This document shows positions 11,472 to 24,690 of a stretch of DNA of 64,000 nucleotides, in pieces (within the stretch, counting starts at the first letter, position 1; each line of letters begins with the position of its first letter). The position numbers and the translations under genes were made by a program. The notes below the pieces were generated by a model. That model made no database searches. It was given only the letters and a program-made list of their open reading frames with translations, and was not told the origin of the DNA. This stretch comes from Procambarus clarkii (Eukaryota > Arthropoda > Malacostraca > Decapoda > Cambaridae): positions 21,754,009 through 21,818,008 of the forward strand of contig NC_091172.1 of the NCBI RefSeq assembly GCF_040958095.1, written 5' to 3'.

Positions 11472-11950
11472 CTGATCATATTCTACAAAACCAAGAAGAC
11501 TTCCGAACTCCTTATCAAAAACAGCCCGAAGCCGACGGAGAACCCTCTACAGCAGTCAAGCGTTGTATACATGTACACTTGCCCCCACGAAGGATGTAAC
11601 CTTCAATCTAAGTACATAGGTATGACGTCGACCAAGCTGACGAGGCATTTGACCTGTCATCTTCAATCCGGTGCCCCCAGGAATCACATGAGACAAGCCA
11701 ATGACATCACACTAACAAGAGAAATGTTGAACAAAAATACCTGTATATTAGACTAAACCCAAGATGCAAGAAGATTACAAATTCTTGAAGCAATTCACAT
11801 AACAATAGAACAACCTACCACGAACACCCAAATCACGGAACTATTTACTCTACCCACCATGAGAGTAAGGACAAGACCAGAACATAACGATGCCAACACA
11901 GAAGACAATGTCCAACATAACAGGCCAATTACACCTGATTAATCTTTGTG
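11472..11950 (+). pseudogene. Penelope-like element GIY-YIG end, second copy
   Basis: The open frame starts at [20 protein letters not shown] and goes through VVYMYTCPHEGCNLQSKYIG and MTSTKLTRHLTCHL, the GIY-YIG core. A stop follows at 11,754-11,756. Beyond it the same frame continues with RRLQILEAIHI..., matching the C-terminal part of the 1,865 copy. The CP-HxxC zinc-like pair lost from the first copy is kept here. It is truncated on the left by the GATA repeat, so the reverse transcriptase is absent. Confidence 0.7.
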
Positions 11951-12160
11951 TGTGCTTCGTCCCCTATTTATCCCCCTTGTTTTTACCTTTATTGTACTTG
12001 ACTTATCACCTGACCCCGTACGGGTATAAATCAACGAGTTTTGTAATTTCTTTTCACTTGAGAATGAACCATGGAGGTTCGAAACGTTGTGCAAATTGTA
12101 TAAATAAGTCTAATACATTCTATAGTAATTTACTTTTTTCTTCACCTTGAAATTACGAAA

Positions 12161-12312
12161 ATGAGTTTTGGAGAACTCCTCTTTCAGCTAAACCTTGATG
12201 CTAGGAAAACAGTTAGAGGGATAGAAGCCCTAAGTCAGATGATAGTAAATACAGAATATGCGGTCATATTTAATGAGATATGTTTAAAAGAAAACCTGCT
12301 GCCAGTATACAT

Positions 12313-12386
<74 letters not shown>

Positions 12387-12400
12387 TATATATGTAACAA
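12161..12400 (+). mobile_element. PLE 5' segment with MSFGEL frame and (TA)n
   Basis: ATG at 12,161 opens MSFGELLFQLNLDARKTVRG...ENLLPVY, homologous to the frames at 3086 and 62,638. It then runs into (TA)n at about 12,313-12,380. Upstream (12,060-12,160) is a GGTTCGAAACGTTGTG motif. It lies directly 3' of a GIY-YIG end, as expected when the next PLE copy's pLTR follows. Confidence 0.5.
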
Positions 12401-12409
12401 ACTTGGCAT

Positions 12410-13260
12410 ACGACAGCTTCACTTCACAGATGGATCAGTAGACCAGCAGGGACAAGAAACCGGAGCTGCAGTTAAAGCAGGAAACTGTAAATAGTTGGAG
12501 ACTGAAATGGGTGTTCAACTTTACAGAGATGCTAGCCATTCAAAAGGCTTTGGAACATGCTCTTGCTGAAGTCCGACAACATGTTATCATACATACAGAT
12601 TCAAGAACCGCCATTGAAACCTTGCAACAAGAACACATATGTGATAACATCCATCTGATCACAAATGTTATATCATTAATGCAAACACTCAAATGACAAG
12701 GACGTCGGGTACTTATCAACTGGGTGCCAAGTCATGTGGGAATAATAGGAAATGACATTGCAGACGAAGCTGCAAAACTTGCAACTAAGAGAAGAAATGG
12801 AGACATTTACATACCACAGAGTCTATCACAGATTAAGAAAGTAATTAAAAACAGACCAATGCAGAAGATGTACAGTGACCACAACACAGCAGTTGCAACA
12901 TCAGGATCTGCAGGTTGTTACAAGTACTCGACCAACTACGAACCACTTAGTTTGATGAAAGGGAGTGGTAGAGCAACAGAAGTACACTTACATCGCATCA
13001 GGCTTGGATACACATGTGCATGGGAAATAGGCTTACAGGTTCCGGAAGATGAGAGGAAATGTCAACACTGTGGAGAAATGCCCGACAGACCACTGGAACA
13101 TTATCTGACACAGTGCACAGTTACAAACCCATTAAGATTTCAACTTAGATTCAACAGAGCAGAAGTTGTTAAACACATACGGCAAAATCTTACTGAAGCG
13201 ACCATACGAATCATAAATACTCATACTCCGCCAAAGTAAAACAGAAACAAGCAACACTTA
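12410..13260 (+). pseudogene. LINE RNase H domain and C-terminus
   Basis: Broken frames cover an RNase H domain: FTDGSV (first Asp, 12,425 region), FTEMLAIQKAL (Glu), IIHTDSRTAI (Asp) and WVPSHVGIIGNDIADEAAK (last Asp/His part). All four acidic positions survive, but a stop and frameshift lie after the first motif and another stop lies before WVPSH. The last frame (12,724-13,239) goes on to a CCHC-like knuckle (CQHCGEMP...HYLTQC). A short poly-A (13,303-13,313) follows. RNase H plus a C-terminal knuckle fits the I/Jockey group of LINEs. The reverse transcriptase is missing. Confidence 0.75.
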
Positions 13261-13309
13261 ATGGGCCAGACAGAGGCTTAGGGCCCGATCTGGAATATCC
13301 CTGGAAAAA

Positions 13310-14835
<1,526 letters not shown>

Positions 14836-17101
14836 GAGAAGAACTACGTGGTGATGATGGTCGACCCTGATGCCAAGGGGCTGCAGGGCGACAATGTTTT
14901 TATCCACTGGATGCGATGGGGGATCAAGGTAACTTAACATTATCTCTTTTATAAGGTCTGGCCCGGGTTTTGTGGTAGGTTGATGGGTTGTTGTGGTGAG
15001 ATGACTGGTTGTTTTGGTGGGGTGATAATGGGTTGATGGGGGTGATAAGGGTTGTTGTGGGGGGTGATAAGGGTTATTGTGGTAGGGTGACGGGTTTTTG
15101 TGGTGGGGATGATAAGATGGGTTGATTGGTTACTGTGGTGGGGTAACAAGGGTTGTTTGGGGTTGTTGAAATGGGTGACAAGGGTTGTTGTGGTGGGGTT
15201 ACAAGAGTTGCTGTGGTGGGCTGATGGGTTGGGGTGGGTTGAAGGGTTGTTATGGTGGGCTGTTTTAGTAGGTTGTGGATTGATAGGTTGCTGTGGTGGG
15301 TTGATGAGTTGTGGTAGGGGTAACTATGAAGGTTAACATCTGTATTAGCAGTGATGTATAATGTATAGCCAAGCAGCTGTCTTATGGAGCCGAAACAAGA
15401 AGGGGTTGGTGGTTGTTCTATAATATGTGGTGAAGCGCATATATCAAGACTGTTGTGAAGCATCTGTAGTGCTCTCTAACTAAGCACCAAGGGCTTACCA
15501 GAAAGAAAACTTTTTCTCTTAGATCTTGCTACCCTATAACTAGTGAGTGGTAGAGAGATCTTGCTTCCCCCATAACTAGTGAGTGGTAGAGAGATCTTGC
15601 TTCCCCCATAACTAGTGAGTGGTAGAGAGATCTTGCTTCCCCCATAACTAGTGAGTGGTAGAGAGATCTTGCTTCCCCCATAACTAGTGAGTGGTAGAGA
15701 GATCTTGCTTCCCCCATAACTAGTGAGTGGTAGAGAGATCTTGCTTCCCCCATAACTAGTGAGTGGTAGAGAGATCTTGCTTCCCCCATAACTAGTGAGT
15801 GGTAGAGAGATCTTGCTTCCCCCATAACTAGTGAGTGGTAGAGAGATCTTGCTTCCCCCATAACTAGTGAGTGGTAGAGATGTTGTGTGGTTTAAGGGAA
15901 GTGGCCGCCATCCTGTAACACAGTCAGCTATGTCCTCATCTTACAACCAACAGACCCAGGTTCAATCCCTGGGCGGGCCAGAAACGGTTGGGCACATGTC
16001 ACTTGACCTGAAGTCTCCGTTCACTTAGCCGTAAGATAGATACCTGGGAGTGTGGTAATGGTTGAGTGAAGCATCCTGGGGGAATAAGGTCAGTAATTGG
16101 CCACGCTGGAGCTCGGTGAGTGTAAGTACAAGTTTCGTGTCCGGGTGTGATTATTAATACTTCCTGGAGAAACGTATATCAGGTATGTACTCTGCTGTTT
16201 ACATGAGTAAGTAAGGGCTCACATTATCAATAATGCTAGAATTGATTGTAAAAGTAATAAAGCATCTGATGATGTTTTAGAACTACAGTATGTCTAAAAG
16301 GAAAACATTTCCTCCTAAACACTGTTTTAAAAGGGATTGTTTTCATATTATTGCACGTGACTGAAATTTATGGTGAACTTTATTAGACTATTTAATTTAT
16401 AATATTTGTAGCCACGATTTATTCATGTGTTGTCATCGTTCAAGCATTTATTTAAAGCCATAATTAATAATTAAAAAATATATATATATAACATTATTTT
16501 ACGTGACTAATCAGTGAAAACTAATTTGTTAAGATAATTAATTATGTATGTGTATCAAACAGGGAGTTGATATTGTGCTGGGGATGCAGGTCTCAGGGAA
16601 GGAGAACGCGAGTAAGTTGTCAACAGCCAGTAGGCATAGTAACTCTGCCGTGTCAACATACCACTCACAACAACCTTTTCTATTTCCCCCCCTAATTTTT
16701 TGAAACACATTTGAAATTCCTGAAAGTAAAAAAAAAAAAATAAGACAATCCTTGTACTCTTCAAAATTAATTTGTTCTAGACATTTATCAACTGTATTTC
16801 ATTACAATAGATGCCAGAGAATCAGCGTAAAAGCATTAGTCTCTTAACTCTTACTCTGATGACATTTCATGTGGTGGTTCTGTGACTTTTCCCAGAGTAC
16901 ATTCCGCCGAACCCCAAACCCGGAGCTAAGGCCCACCGCTACTCCATCTACCTCTATGAAGAGAGCCTCAGTCCCAACCCAGAGTTCCAGCCCCTTCCTA
17001 GGGAGATCAAAAAAAGGAAGGAGTTTGACATAATGAAATACACTAAGGACTTTAAATTTTGCGGACCGCTCGCACACAACATATTCTACGCTAACCTTTA
17101 A
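14836..17101 (+). CDS. PEBP-family protein, three 3' exons
   Basis: A host gene of the phosphatidylethanolamine-binding protein family (RKIP/PEBP; small ligand-binding proteins, often kinase-pathway or secreted). Exons: 14,836-14,928 after TTGCAG and before GTAACT; 16,563-16,611 after CAAACAG and before GTAAGT; 16,896-17,101 after TTTTCCCAG, ending in TAA. Phases agree (0, then 1), so the joined frame stays open. Exon 1 has VVMMVDPDAKG, the DPDAP anion-pocket motif with Lys for Pro, and IHWMRW, the conserved pocket His. Exon 3 has YIPPNPKPGAKAHRYSIYLY, matching the PPxGTGxHRY block, then the C-terminal GPLAHNIFYANL. An AATAAA is at 17,486. The N-terminal exons are not visible, so the protein is partial. 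The pocket is somewhat divergent, and the exact subfamily is not assignable. Confidence 0.8.
14950..15330. repeat. Degenerate GT-rich repeat in PEBP intron
   Basis: An irregular 20-30 bp repeat built from GGTTGTTGTGGTGGGGTGA. It lies inside the first visible intron and is purine/pyrimidine biased by strand. Confidence 0.75.
15525..15880. repeat. 36-bp minisatellite in PEBP intron
   Basis: Nine to ten nearly identical copies containing GAGAGATCTTGCTTCCCCCA then TAACTAGTGAGTGGTA. A period of 36 gives a clean minus-strand frame of a 12-residue repeat (MGEARSLYHSLV), which is an artefact. Confidence 0.95.
15930..16160 (+). mobile_element. tRNA-derived SINE, degraded
   Basis: Box B GGTTCAATCCC followed by the body GCCAGAAACGGTTGGGCACA, TACCTGGGAG and CATCCTGGG..AGGTCAGTAATTGGC. 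Related bodies occur at 25,700 and 54,960. The 5' head is eroded. It lies in the PEBP intron. Confidence 0.55.
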
Positions 17102-17870
17102 GAGAAGCTTGTGCACCATACAACTCTGTACTGAGTCTAGTTGTGATTTAGTTTCACTTTATTTTCCAGAAGGAAAGACATCCTGCTGATGAGAAAATAC
17201 GGCTTTAATATTGGAAAACTAATATATTTTGACATTTAAGAGCTTTTCTTTATTTCCTGGTCAATAATTTATCTTCACATTCACTAATATGTTAAATAGT
17301 AAGCCAATCTTATGGTGACTTAATCTGTCAATAACGTGTACATATCAGATATTTGTTTATTGTGCGGGTGTTGTGTTGCTCGTAGATACATCGCTTTTCT
17401 TTACACACATGTTTCAACCTTAATAGGCATTATGTCTCAATGAAATGTTATGGATTTTTCTTATGTTGGATATTACGGTGCATTCAATAAAATTGTTAAA
17501 TTAAAACTTTGTTTTTCTGTATGTGCTAATTTACTAATATTTCATGCTAATGTTTGTGAATGCATTGTCGGAAAACCCGACACCATTTACTAATATTAAA
17601 TAAAACATGCAGCTAATATTCCTGCTGTTGTATAAATAAATTTACTCAGAAGACGTGGCCCAGTGGAATTTTCCTCTCATAGAAAAGAGATATCATTGCC
17701 ACATAGCGCTATTAATTCACCAGCTATTCTGTTGGGAATTATTCTTAATACAGTAGTCTTTGGACTTTTAACATCATAAAACATCTCATTTGAATTAACT
17801 TAATTATTAGTACCAAAATAGAGTAAATGTGATCTTTCTACCACTTATTGAGATCTGGACAAAGAGAGGA
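17102..17870. other. PEBP 3' UTR and spacer
   Basis: AT-rich, with the polyadenylation signal at 17,486. No other gene is visible. Confidence 0.5.
17486..17491 (+). terminator. Polyadenylation signal of PEBP gene
   Basis: AATAAA lies 385 bp after the PEBP stop codon, in AT-rich sequence with a downstream TTTGTTTTTCTGT tract. This is a plausible 3' end for the transcript. Confidence 0.5.
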
Positions 17871-17873
17871 TGG

Positions 17874-18290
<417 letters not shown>

Positions 18291-19210
18291 ATTAATTTTA
18301 AGTGCTAACCTCTAGAAGATGTTGGATTACAGCCTAGTGATTGCAGAATTTTACCCTAGGCTACTCCATCAGTACTTGCTCACAATTTATGAACCAGTAA
18401 TATCCAATTAACAAGTCACTATGACTAATCCTCAGAAAACAAAACGTGCTTTAGCAGCACGTAAAGGTCAACTGACAAGAGATCTCAGCCAATATGAAAA
18501 GTTGTTATATGAGCCTATAATTAATTATCGTCGGTTGAAAATCCCACTATTACAGATTCAAACCCAATTGGATCTATTGAAAATAAATAGGAAATCTTAC
18601 CAAAATCAGGTCCACGATGACGACATAGTAGTTGAAGATGTAGAACCATTCCTGTCCTAGCACAATATGAAGAAGAAACTCAAGCCCGGTTGGAGCACTT
18701 ACACAGAATGATTGTGTCAGAGCAAGCAGCCAATACATCAATTAAAGTAGATAATATTATGGATGACCTGCCTCTTTTTGAGAATAAATGTTAAGGCAGA
18801 TTAGATCATTTCATCGAACTAATCAACGAGGATAAAGCTTCACCCACTACGGCATCACCCAGTATTATACCACCAGAAATTAAACAGTTCTGACAATTTA
18901 TCCAGTCTCTGTGGATTCTGAAAACCCAATACCTGAGGCTACTAAGTTAATATGCCTCCAAACTGAAATTAAAGGTGAAGCTGAACCAGAAGTAAAAAAT
19001 GTAAATCAAAATAATGACAACAATAATTTCTCAGTCCAGCTTCCTAGGGATAATGCTGGTAATGAGAAAACTGTCATACTTCAAGTACTTCAATTGCTGG
19101 ACTTACCTCAACCTGATCAGACTGCTGACTAATTACAATCCTTTGACATTGAGTTTGAGTCACTGCTAAGAACATTCATTCTTAAGGTTGATATAACCAC
19201 TAGTGAATGG

Positions 19211-19516
19211 ATGACCAAAGTAGTCCTTCAACTAAAATTGTCCAGCGACATACTAGATGAATTATACACACATCAACATAACACCATCCTGACAGTACAG
19301 GACATCACTGATGATTTGCGTTCTATCATAGGCAAACGATGTGCAAATGAGGAAGTTAATGCCTCTTGCGAGCTTTCAGAAATAGAAAATAAGAGGAAAT
19401 TACAACTACCCCAAATATACATCAACCTATTATTTTCACACCAAGTTAGAGAAAATCTGGCACTTCTGCAGCGGAATCCTCCAAGCCTACTGTTACTTAT
19501 TCACCCTAACCGGTAA
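19211..19516 (+). pseudogene. BEL/Pao gag-like fragment
   Basis: An open stretch of about 100 codons with the pattern of BEL/Pao gag C-termini (VVLQLKLSSDILDELY ... LTVQDITDDLRSIIGKRC), followed closely by the zinc knuckle in another frame. Supporting stops lie on both sides. Confidence 0.45.
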
Positions 19517-19839
19517 CTTCCAAGCGTGCAGTAGGCTGGGGAACATGTATGTTCTGCAAAATGAAACATTCACCATACCGTTGTGCCAATTATCCAGACA
19601 GAGACACTCGTATTAAGCGTCTCCAGAAATTGGGGTAGAAGAGGAAGAGGTAAGCACCATGCAGTACTGCAAACATACAAAATTAACGTATCCCAAACCC
19701 AAGGTGGAAGATAGCATTCCCATCACATGCAAGGTGCACCAAACAGTTAGTGTCCAATCGGCAGAGTCCAAAGGGAATACGACTTTGCCTACTGACAAAA
19801 TTACCATCCAGAATAAGAGGACCAAGGTCCATACCCCAT

Positions 19840-20181
19840 GGGTTGTTTGACCAAGGTTCCCAGAGAACATATGTCACTGAAAAGTTGGCAGATGAACTAC
19901 AATTAAGGCCTGTAACCCAGATGACATTCAATATCTCAGGGTTCCTAGCAGATACAGGACCTCAAGTCTACCAGGTGGTACAACCATCAGTACGATTAGG
20001 CAGCTACGTCTGTCAAGTACAAGCCATTGTGGTGGACAAAATTCCAGCCGACGTACAAGTGCAAGGTCTGGGAGGTACTGCCAAATTCCTGAGAAATAGA
20101 GAAATAAAATTGGCAGATAATATTAAGTCTGATCACCTCACCGACTTCGGAATCCTTGTAGGTACAGACAACTACCATTGA
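19840..20181 (+). pseudogene. BEL/Pao-type aspartic protease fragment
   Basis: LFDQGSQRTYVTEKLADELQ matches the retropepsin active-site strand of Pao elements (LxDxGSxxxYI). It is followed by a glycine-containing flap-like part and FGILVGTDNYH, corresponding to the LIGxDY block at the end of the domain. The frame stops at 20,179-20,181 and no RT follows. Confidence 0.6.
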
Positions 20182-20383
20182 TTCATCGGTAGCCGTACTA
20201 AATTTCAGGGTATAACCATGGTAAATTATGCAGGAGGTAAATTACTCTCAGGCCCAGTATTAAGCCTGAGGAGACCTATGCATACAGATAAACAATACCA
20301 GTAGAAATCTAAATTTGTCAGCTGATTGTACAACTCCAGTAGCATTATACTAAGGAGATTACAGCTGACTATAACAACAGAGG

Positions 20384-21524
20384 TTGATCTTAATATCATC
20401 ATTTAAAGCTGAAGATCAATTTATGAGGCCTCAGTGGCAAATCAGTGAACGTCTCATACGATCGCTAGGCACACGATCGATCAATTATAAACAATGTAAT
20501 TCACCTACAAGTGAAACTATAGCTAGTGCCTTTCGTGATCATATAATTTGCAGGTATGGTCCACCCAGAGTTATACTCTCTGACAACGGCCCGGAATTCA
20601 ACAATTCTGTTCTGGAACAACTGGCTACATTGTACAACATCAAAAAGTGTAATATAATGCCTTATCAACAAGCTAGCAATGGCCTTGCTGAAAGAACTAA
20701 CAAGAAGGTCCTTGACACACTCAGAGTGACAGTCAATCAGGACAGTCACAAATGGGATGATCTTATGCCAATCGTCCAATGTTCGATAAACTCCTCTGTC
20801 AACTCCTCCATAGGAGACACCTCACTTTGTGCTATTTGGGACAGACATGAGATTTCCTAATGCCATCATCTCCGCGCCGCCCGCGCCACTCTACAACTAT
20901 GAGGACTATGTTAAGGTCAAACGGAGAGACACTCGACTGGTGTTCCAGAGGATCAAGGAACATCTCTCTAAAGCTACTGCCGATTTCACGCGGTTACAAA
21001 ACTCTCATGCTAAACCTACGAGGATAGGACCTGGATCTTTAGTAATGATCCTCAACCAGCGACGAGATGGTCCCATGTACAAACTGACTGAGAAGTTTCT
21101 TGGTCCTTACAGAGTTCTTGAGCATATCACAGGTAATAAGTACAAGCTGGAAAACCTAGCCACTGGAGAACAAGTACATGAGCATCTCAACCACATGAAA
21201 TTAGCCCGTCTGACTGTTGACGATGACACCCCGACTCCTGTCCCTGACAACGCACCGTGTGACCCTACCACTGTGACACCCACTTCGGTCTCAGACACGC
21301 CCAGCGATACTACCCCACCACGTACTCACACATACAATCTTCTGTACAGACCTGTTATTTCGACAGTACACTACCAACAGTCTGATGATTCATCTTCGTG
21401 TGACTTTGGTGTTCCAGTCTGTAAGGGACAATGGATGCGTTCTATCTGCTCCCCTCTCCCTGCCTGTTCATACATGGCAGAGGGAGACTACGTTCGTGAT
21501 GGATTAGCACCTGAGAATTCATAG
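20384..21524 (+). pseudogene. Retroviral-type integrase (rve), truncated
   Basis: First frame 20,384-20,860: RYGPPRVILSDNGPEFNNSV (second catalytic Asp) and SNGLAERTNKKVLDTL (catalytic Glu). A frameshift near 20,830-20,860 moves to frame 20,829-21,524, with the integrase C-terminal beta-barrel (IGPGSLVMILNQRR...KFLGPYRVLEHI) and a Pro/Thr-rich tail. The first catalytic Asp and the HHCC zinc domain are absent, lost with the RT deletion. Non-functional. Confidence 0.7.
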
Positions 21525-22439
21525 TTTTATGACTAGTTTAAGAGTGATTACAACAATCGTTCCGCAACCCTCGGTTCAATGTATATAGACCCTTCCACCT
21601 CAGGTATCTTTATTCGTAGTTTATTGATCTTGTCGTGTCTCTATACACTATGTAGGTCCTCGTGTTCCTGCCACGTTCATGCTCTCCATATTTTAGTGGA
21701 AATGTCGCTTATTCTATGTATTGCCATGTAATATATTGTGCCTACGTTAGTGTCTGTCGTTTATAATCTACTTAACAGGTAACACTGTGGCTGAGCATCA
21801 TGAATTCTTACGCGCAACTTCTGGTCCGCTGACTCTACCGCTACCGCCTCTACCTGCAGCCGGACCTCCTGCCTCCAGTTCGCGCAGACATTTAGCTAGT
21901 TAGTCATGATGCTCCATGGATAGCTTAGTTTAAGGATTATATTTAAGCATTGTACTCATTATTGTACTCATTATTCATGCATGTCCGAGACGGTGTTGGA
22001 CGTCTCAAAACTTGTTGTTTACGGCCACTATAGGTAAATCACTGTATATAATGTTAGTTAGGTACACGCCCAAGGGTTTTCAAATTTTTCAAGCAGATCG
22101 CCGAGGACGCCGATGATAGCGTGCCGAGCGGTGTTGGACGCCAGTTAGGCGCCATACACATAGGGTGACCTAATACCTTCTTAAGCTAAACAACTTAATG
22201 TATCAACTACGTCGTCAGCAGATTTGAATGCAATCTACTCTGCTGCAGACCTCAGACCTCAGACAGAGCCCGGGCATCAGAGCGTCTACACGCGCTCCCC
22301 TTACACACGCTAGCTAGCTCCTGGCCCGGTGTACAAGATATATATATTTTTATAATAAACTAAGGAAAAGCAGTGGACGTTTGGTACTCCAATTCCTGCC
22401 CACAACCTAATCATTCTACAATAACATTGACCGATGTAA

Positions 22440-22860
22440 CACTAGTAGGCGGGTGTGTGAGCGCTTGGACGTTAGTGGGCGAGTGTGTGAGCGCGCGGAC
22501 GTTAGTGGGAGAGTGTGTGAGCGCGCGGACATTAGTGGGCGAGTTTGTGAGCGCTAGTGCGTTAGTTGGCGGGTGTGTGAGCGCCCGGGCGTTAGTTGGC
22601 GGGTGTGTGAGCGCTCGTACGTTAGTTGGCGGGTGTGTGAGTACTCGTGCGTTAGTTGGCGGGTGTTTGAGCGCTCAGACGTTAGTGGGCGGGTGTGTGA
22701 GCGCTCAGACGTTTGTGGACGGGTGTGTGAGCGCTCGGGTATAAGTGGGCGGGTGTGTGGGCGCTCGGGCGTTATTGGGTGGGTGTGTGAGTGCTGAAAC
22801 GTTAGTGGGTGGGTGTGTGAGTGCTCGGACGTTAGTGGGTGGGTGAGTGAGGGCTTGGGC
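22440..22860. repeat. 30-bp minisatellite
   Basis: About 14 copies of GTTAGTGGGCGGGTGTGTGAGCGCTCGGAC with frequent substitutions. The period keeps frames open on both strands (VGGCVSART..., PLTSERSHTR...), so those frames are not genes. Confidence 0.9.
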
Positions 22861-23180
22861 ATGGGTGTACGGGCGCTCGGGCCCACTGAGGGTGATGGTC
22901 GGTATCGGTGGGGGGAGGGGGTGGCGTCGGTGGGCGGGGGTGTGCTGAGGGTGGGTGGGTGGAGGAGCATCACGGCCCCCGACCACCTGATTGTCAACAC
23001 GGAGCCATCAGCTTATATAGCAACAGGAGCGGTGGCGGCGGGAGGCAGCCGCCAGCCTGCCTCACCATGTCCTAAACTGGCTCGCTGTGTTACTGGTGGG
23101 TCAGGAGGCTGGCTGGGGAGCGGCGGCTGAGGGTAGGAGTGTTTGGGCAAGGTTCTGGTAGAGGGGGGGGGGTTATGGGT
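22861..23180. other. GC-rich spacer
   Basis: G-rich sequence after the minisatellite, with a (G)n run near 23,163. No gene recognised. Confidence 0.4.
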
Positions 23181-23360
23181 ATTCACCTGGGCTCTAAGAG
23201 TCTCTAATAGAGGACCCCAAGTGATTCACGCCCAGTCATATAAATTGTCATCCACACTTCCTTGGAAATATAGCTCGTAGCTCAGTCGATAGAGCTTCGG
23301 CCTCACACGCGTGGGGTCCACGGTTCGAGTCTCCTACAGCCCAGGTGAATGGAATGTGGA
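23181..23360 (+). mobile_element. tRNA-Val-like palindromic element
   Basis: The plus half (23,270-23,350) resembles a tRNA: GCTC/GAGC D-stem, loop CTCACAC (anticodon CAC) and box B GGTTCGAGTCT. Its anticodon and acceptor stems do not pair well. The left part (23,181-23,223) is a decayed reverse complement of the 3' half (ATTCACCTGGGCT against AGCCCAGGTGAAT). A second inverted pair GTCATCCACACTTCC / GGAATGTGGATGAC encloses the tRNA-like part. It is a tRNA-derived foldback repeat, not a functional tRNA gene. Confidence 0.5.
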
Positions 23361-23649
23361 TGACAGTTTAAGCCGCAGGTCGAGCGCTCGGCCTCAGGCT
23401 TGCAAGAGGTTACAACACAAACAACAACAGAGACCTGGCTGACCTGGCCAATCATTACCAAGGTTCACAATCATCTCCGTGAAGCTGAAGAACTGGATGT
23501 GTTGATACTTTCCCTCAGTGAGGTGTGCTAGAACATTACCTGTGCTCATACCTAGCGTCTGAACAATACTATGAACACTAGATATGTTCACACTACTCTT
23601 ACACTAATTTTTTTAGCATCTCTGTAGCTCTTGTGTTCCTCAAGCTGCC

Positions 23650-23815
23650 GCCCACTCCCTCTTGTTCTCTGGTTCATTGTGAATATTACTTTGTTTCCAG
23701 TCTCTCAATCTCCCTAAATATTTTATCTGTCTTTTTTCATATTCCATCCCTCGAAGTTTTGGGACGAGCCTTGTTGCTAATTTCTGTACATTTTCGAGAT
23801 TGTGTGTTGTGCTTT
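23650..23815 (-). pseudogene. LINE C-terminal fragment
   Basis: The minus strand reads NLENVQKLATRLVPKLRGME then YEKRQ, the conserved block near the C-terminus of the LINE family also seen at 24,530, 46,800 and 63,200. There are frame breaks on both sides. Confidence 0.6.
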
Positions 23816-23907
23816 CTGGGTCGAGCGTCTGCTCTTAAGCCCCGCCTTTCGACCATCAGCAAATCAATGCAATGACTCTTTTTCACTCGATTTCTTTTCA
23901 TAAGTAA

Positions 23908-24234
23908 TTATTTTAAAGAAGGTATCAAGCCGGAGAGACTCTGTAGCACCAACAAAGTCGCAGGACATTCATAAGATACTAAATACAAGATGCTAAGGAT
24001 GCCAATACGAGAATAAAAGCGCATAAAGCGAGCCATATCAAAGGCATCGGAGTCACCAAGGATTCTATCGAGGGACAAGTGGCCGCGAGGGACGGTCGGG
24101 AAGCAAGACACACGCTCGTCCTGGAAGTCCGGACATTCAACAAGGATATGCACGACCGTAAGAGGAACACTGCAGTTCGGACAGGTGCCGGGTGGCGCGC
24201 CAGTTGGTGCCGGTGAGTTAGAGCTTATGGCCAA
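23908..24234 (-). pseudogene. LINE ORF2 C-terminal knuckle
   Basis: A 108-codon frame with CPNCSVPLTVVHILVECPDF, the CCHC-like knuckle that ends ORF2 in several LINE groups, followed by a Leu-rich tail. No RT is adjacent; it is an isolated 3' fragment. Confidence 0.6.
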
Positions 24235-24299
24235 TAGGTAACCTCGCGAGCCGTTTCCCTCCGCCGGTTACGGTGAGAGGAACTATTTTCATATATACA

Positions 24300-24690
24300 T
24301 TTAAAACTGTGTATCGAATTGGTCTAGACAACTTCTTCATCTAGAACATATTCTTTATTTGGAAATCTTTAACTGTGAATCATTTGTGTTTCCAGTTTCT
24401 AATCATGTCCTCTCGTTTTATGGTTCCTAAAGTTGAACATTGCTTCCCTCTCTACTAGGATAATTTCATTTTGTAATCATGGACGTGGTTTTCATGTCTG
24501 CCTTATTCTTTTTTTCCTCCATTGTAGTGAAGTTTAGTCTCTCAGTTTTTCTTCATAGCTCAGACCCCTCAGCTCGGGAACGAGCCTTGTTTCATAACTG
24601 GAAATTCTCTGCAAATATTCTAGTTTTGCTTTGTGTTTCATTATATAGGTGATCCAAGTCGGGGCAGCATACTCAAGAATGGGTATCGCA
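24300..24690 (-). pseudogene. LINE C-terminal fragment
   Basis: The minus strand from about 24,685 reads PILEYAAPTWITYIMKHKAK, then RLVPELRGLSYEEKLRD with a stop, then (around 24,400) RGDMI. This is the same LINE family as at 62,904 and 46,383. Confidence 0.6.

Larger units (their letters stand above)
18302..22440 (+). mobile_element. BEL/Pao-like LTR retrotransposon remnant, RT deleted
   Basis: In order: a gag-like N-terminus (18,421-18,660, MTNPQKTKRALAARKGQL, coiled-coil-like); decayed gag frames (18,911-19,516); a zinc knuckle CTFCKMKHSPYRCANYP with typical BEL/Pao spacing near 19,550; an aspartic protease (19,840); then, only about 200 bp later, an integrase (20,384-21,524). The 1.5-2 kb that should encode reverse transcriptase and RNase H is gone. 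Several stops break gag. A 3' untranslated/LTR-like tract (21,525-22,440) holds ATAATAAAC near 22,355. No 5' LTR is seen because a SINE with (TA)n abuts the left side. Confidence 0.65.

Noticed and set aside
12030-12100. Degenerate hammerhead-like motif in the second PLE (GAATGAACC...GGTTCGAAACGTTG)
   Set aside because: The arms CAACG/CGTTG pair, but the CUGAUGA core and the cleavage NUH are not present. PLEs are known to carry hammerheads, so it may be a relic, but this is not supportable here.
22554-23000. 148-codon minus frame (RSHTRPLTSE...)
   Set aside because: It reads the 30-bp minisatellite.
23270-23350. Functional tRNA-Val(CAC) gene
   Set aside because: The anticodon and acceptor stems do not pair and an inverted copy lies beside it. 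It is a tRNA-derived repeat.
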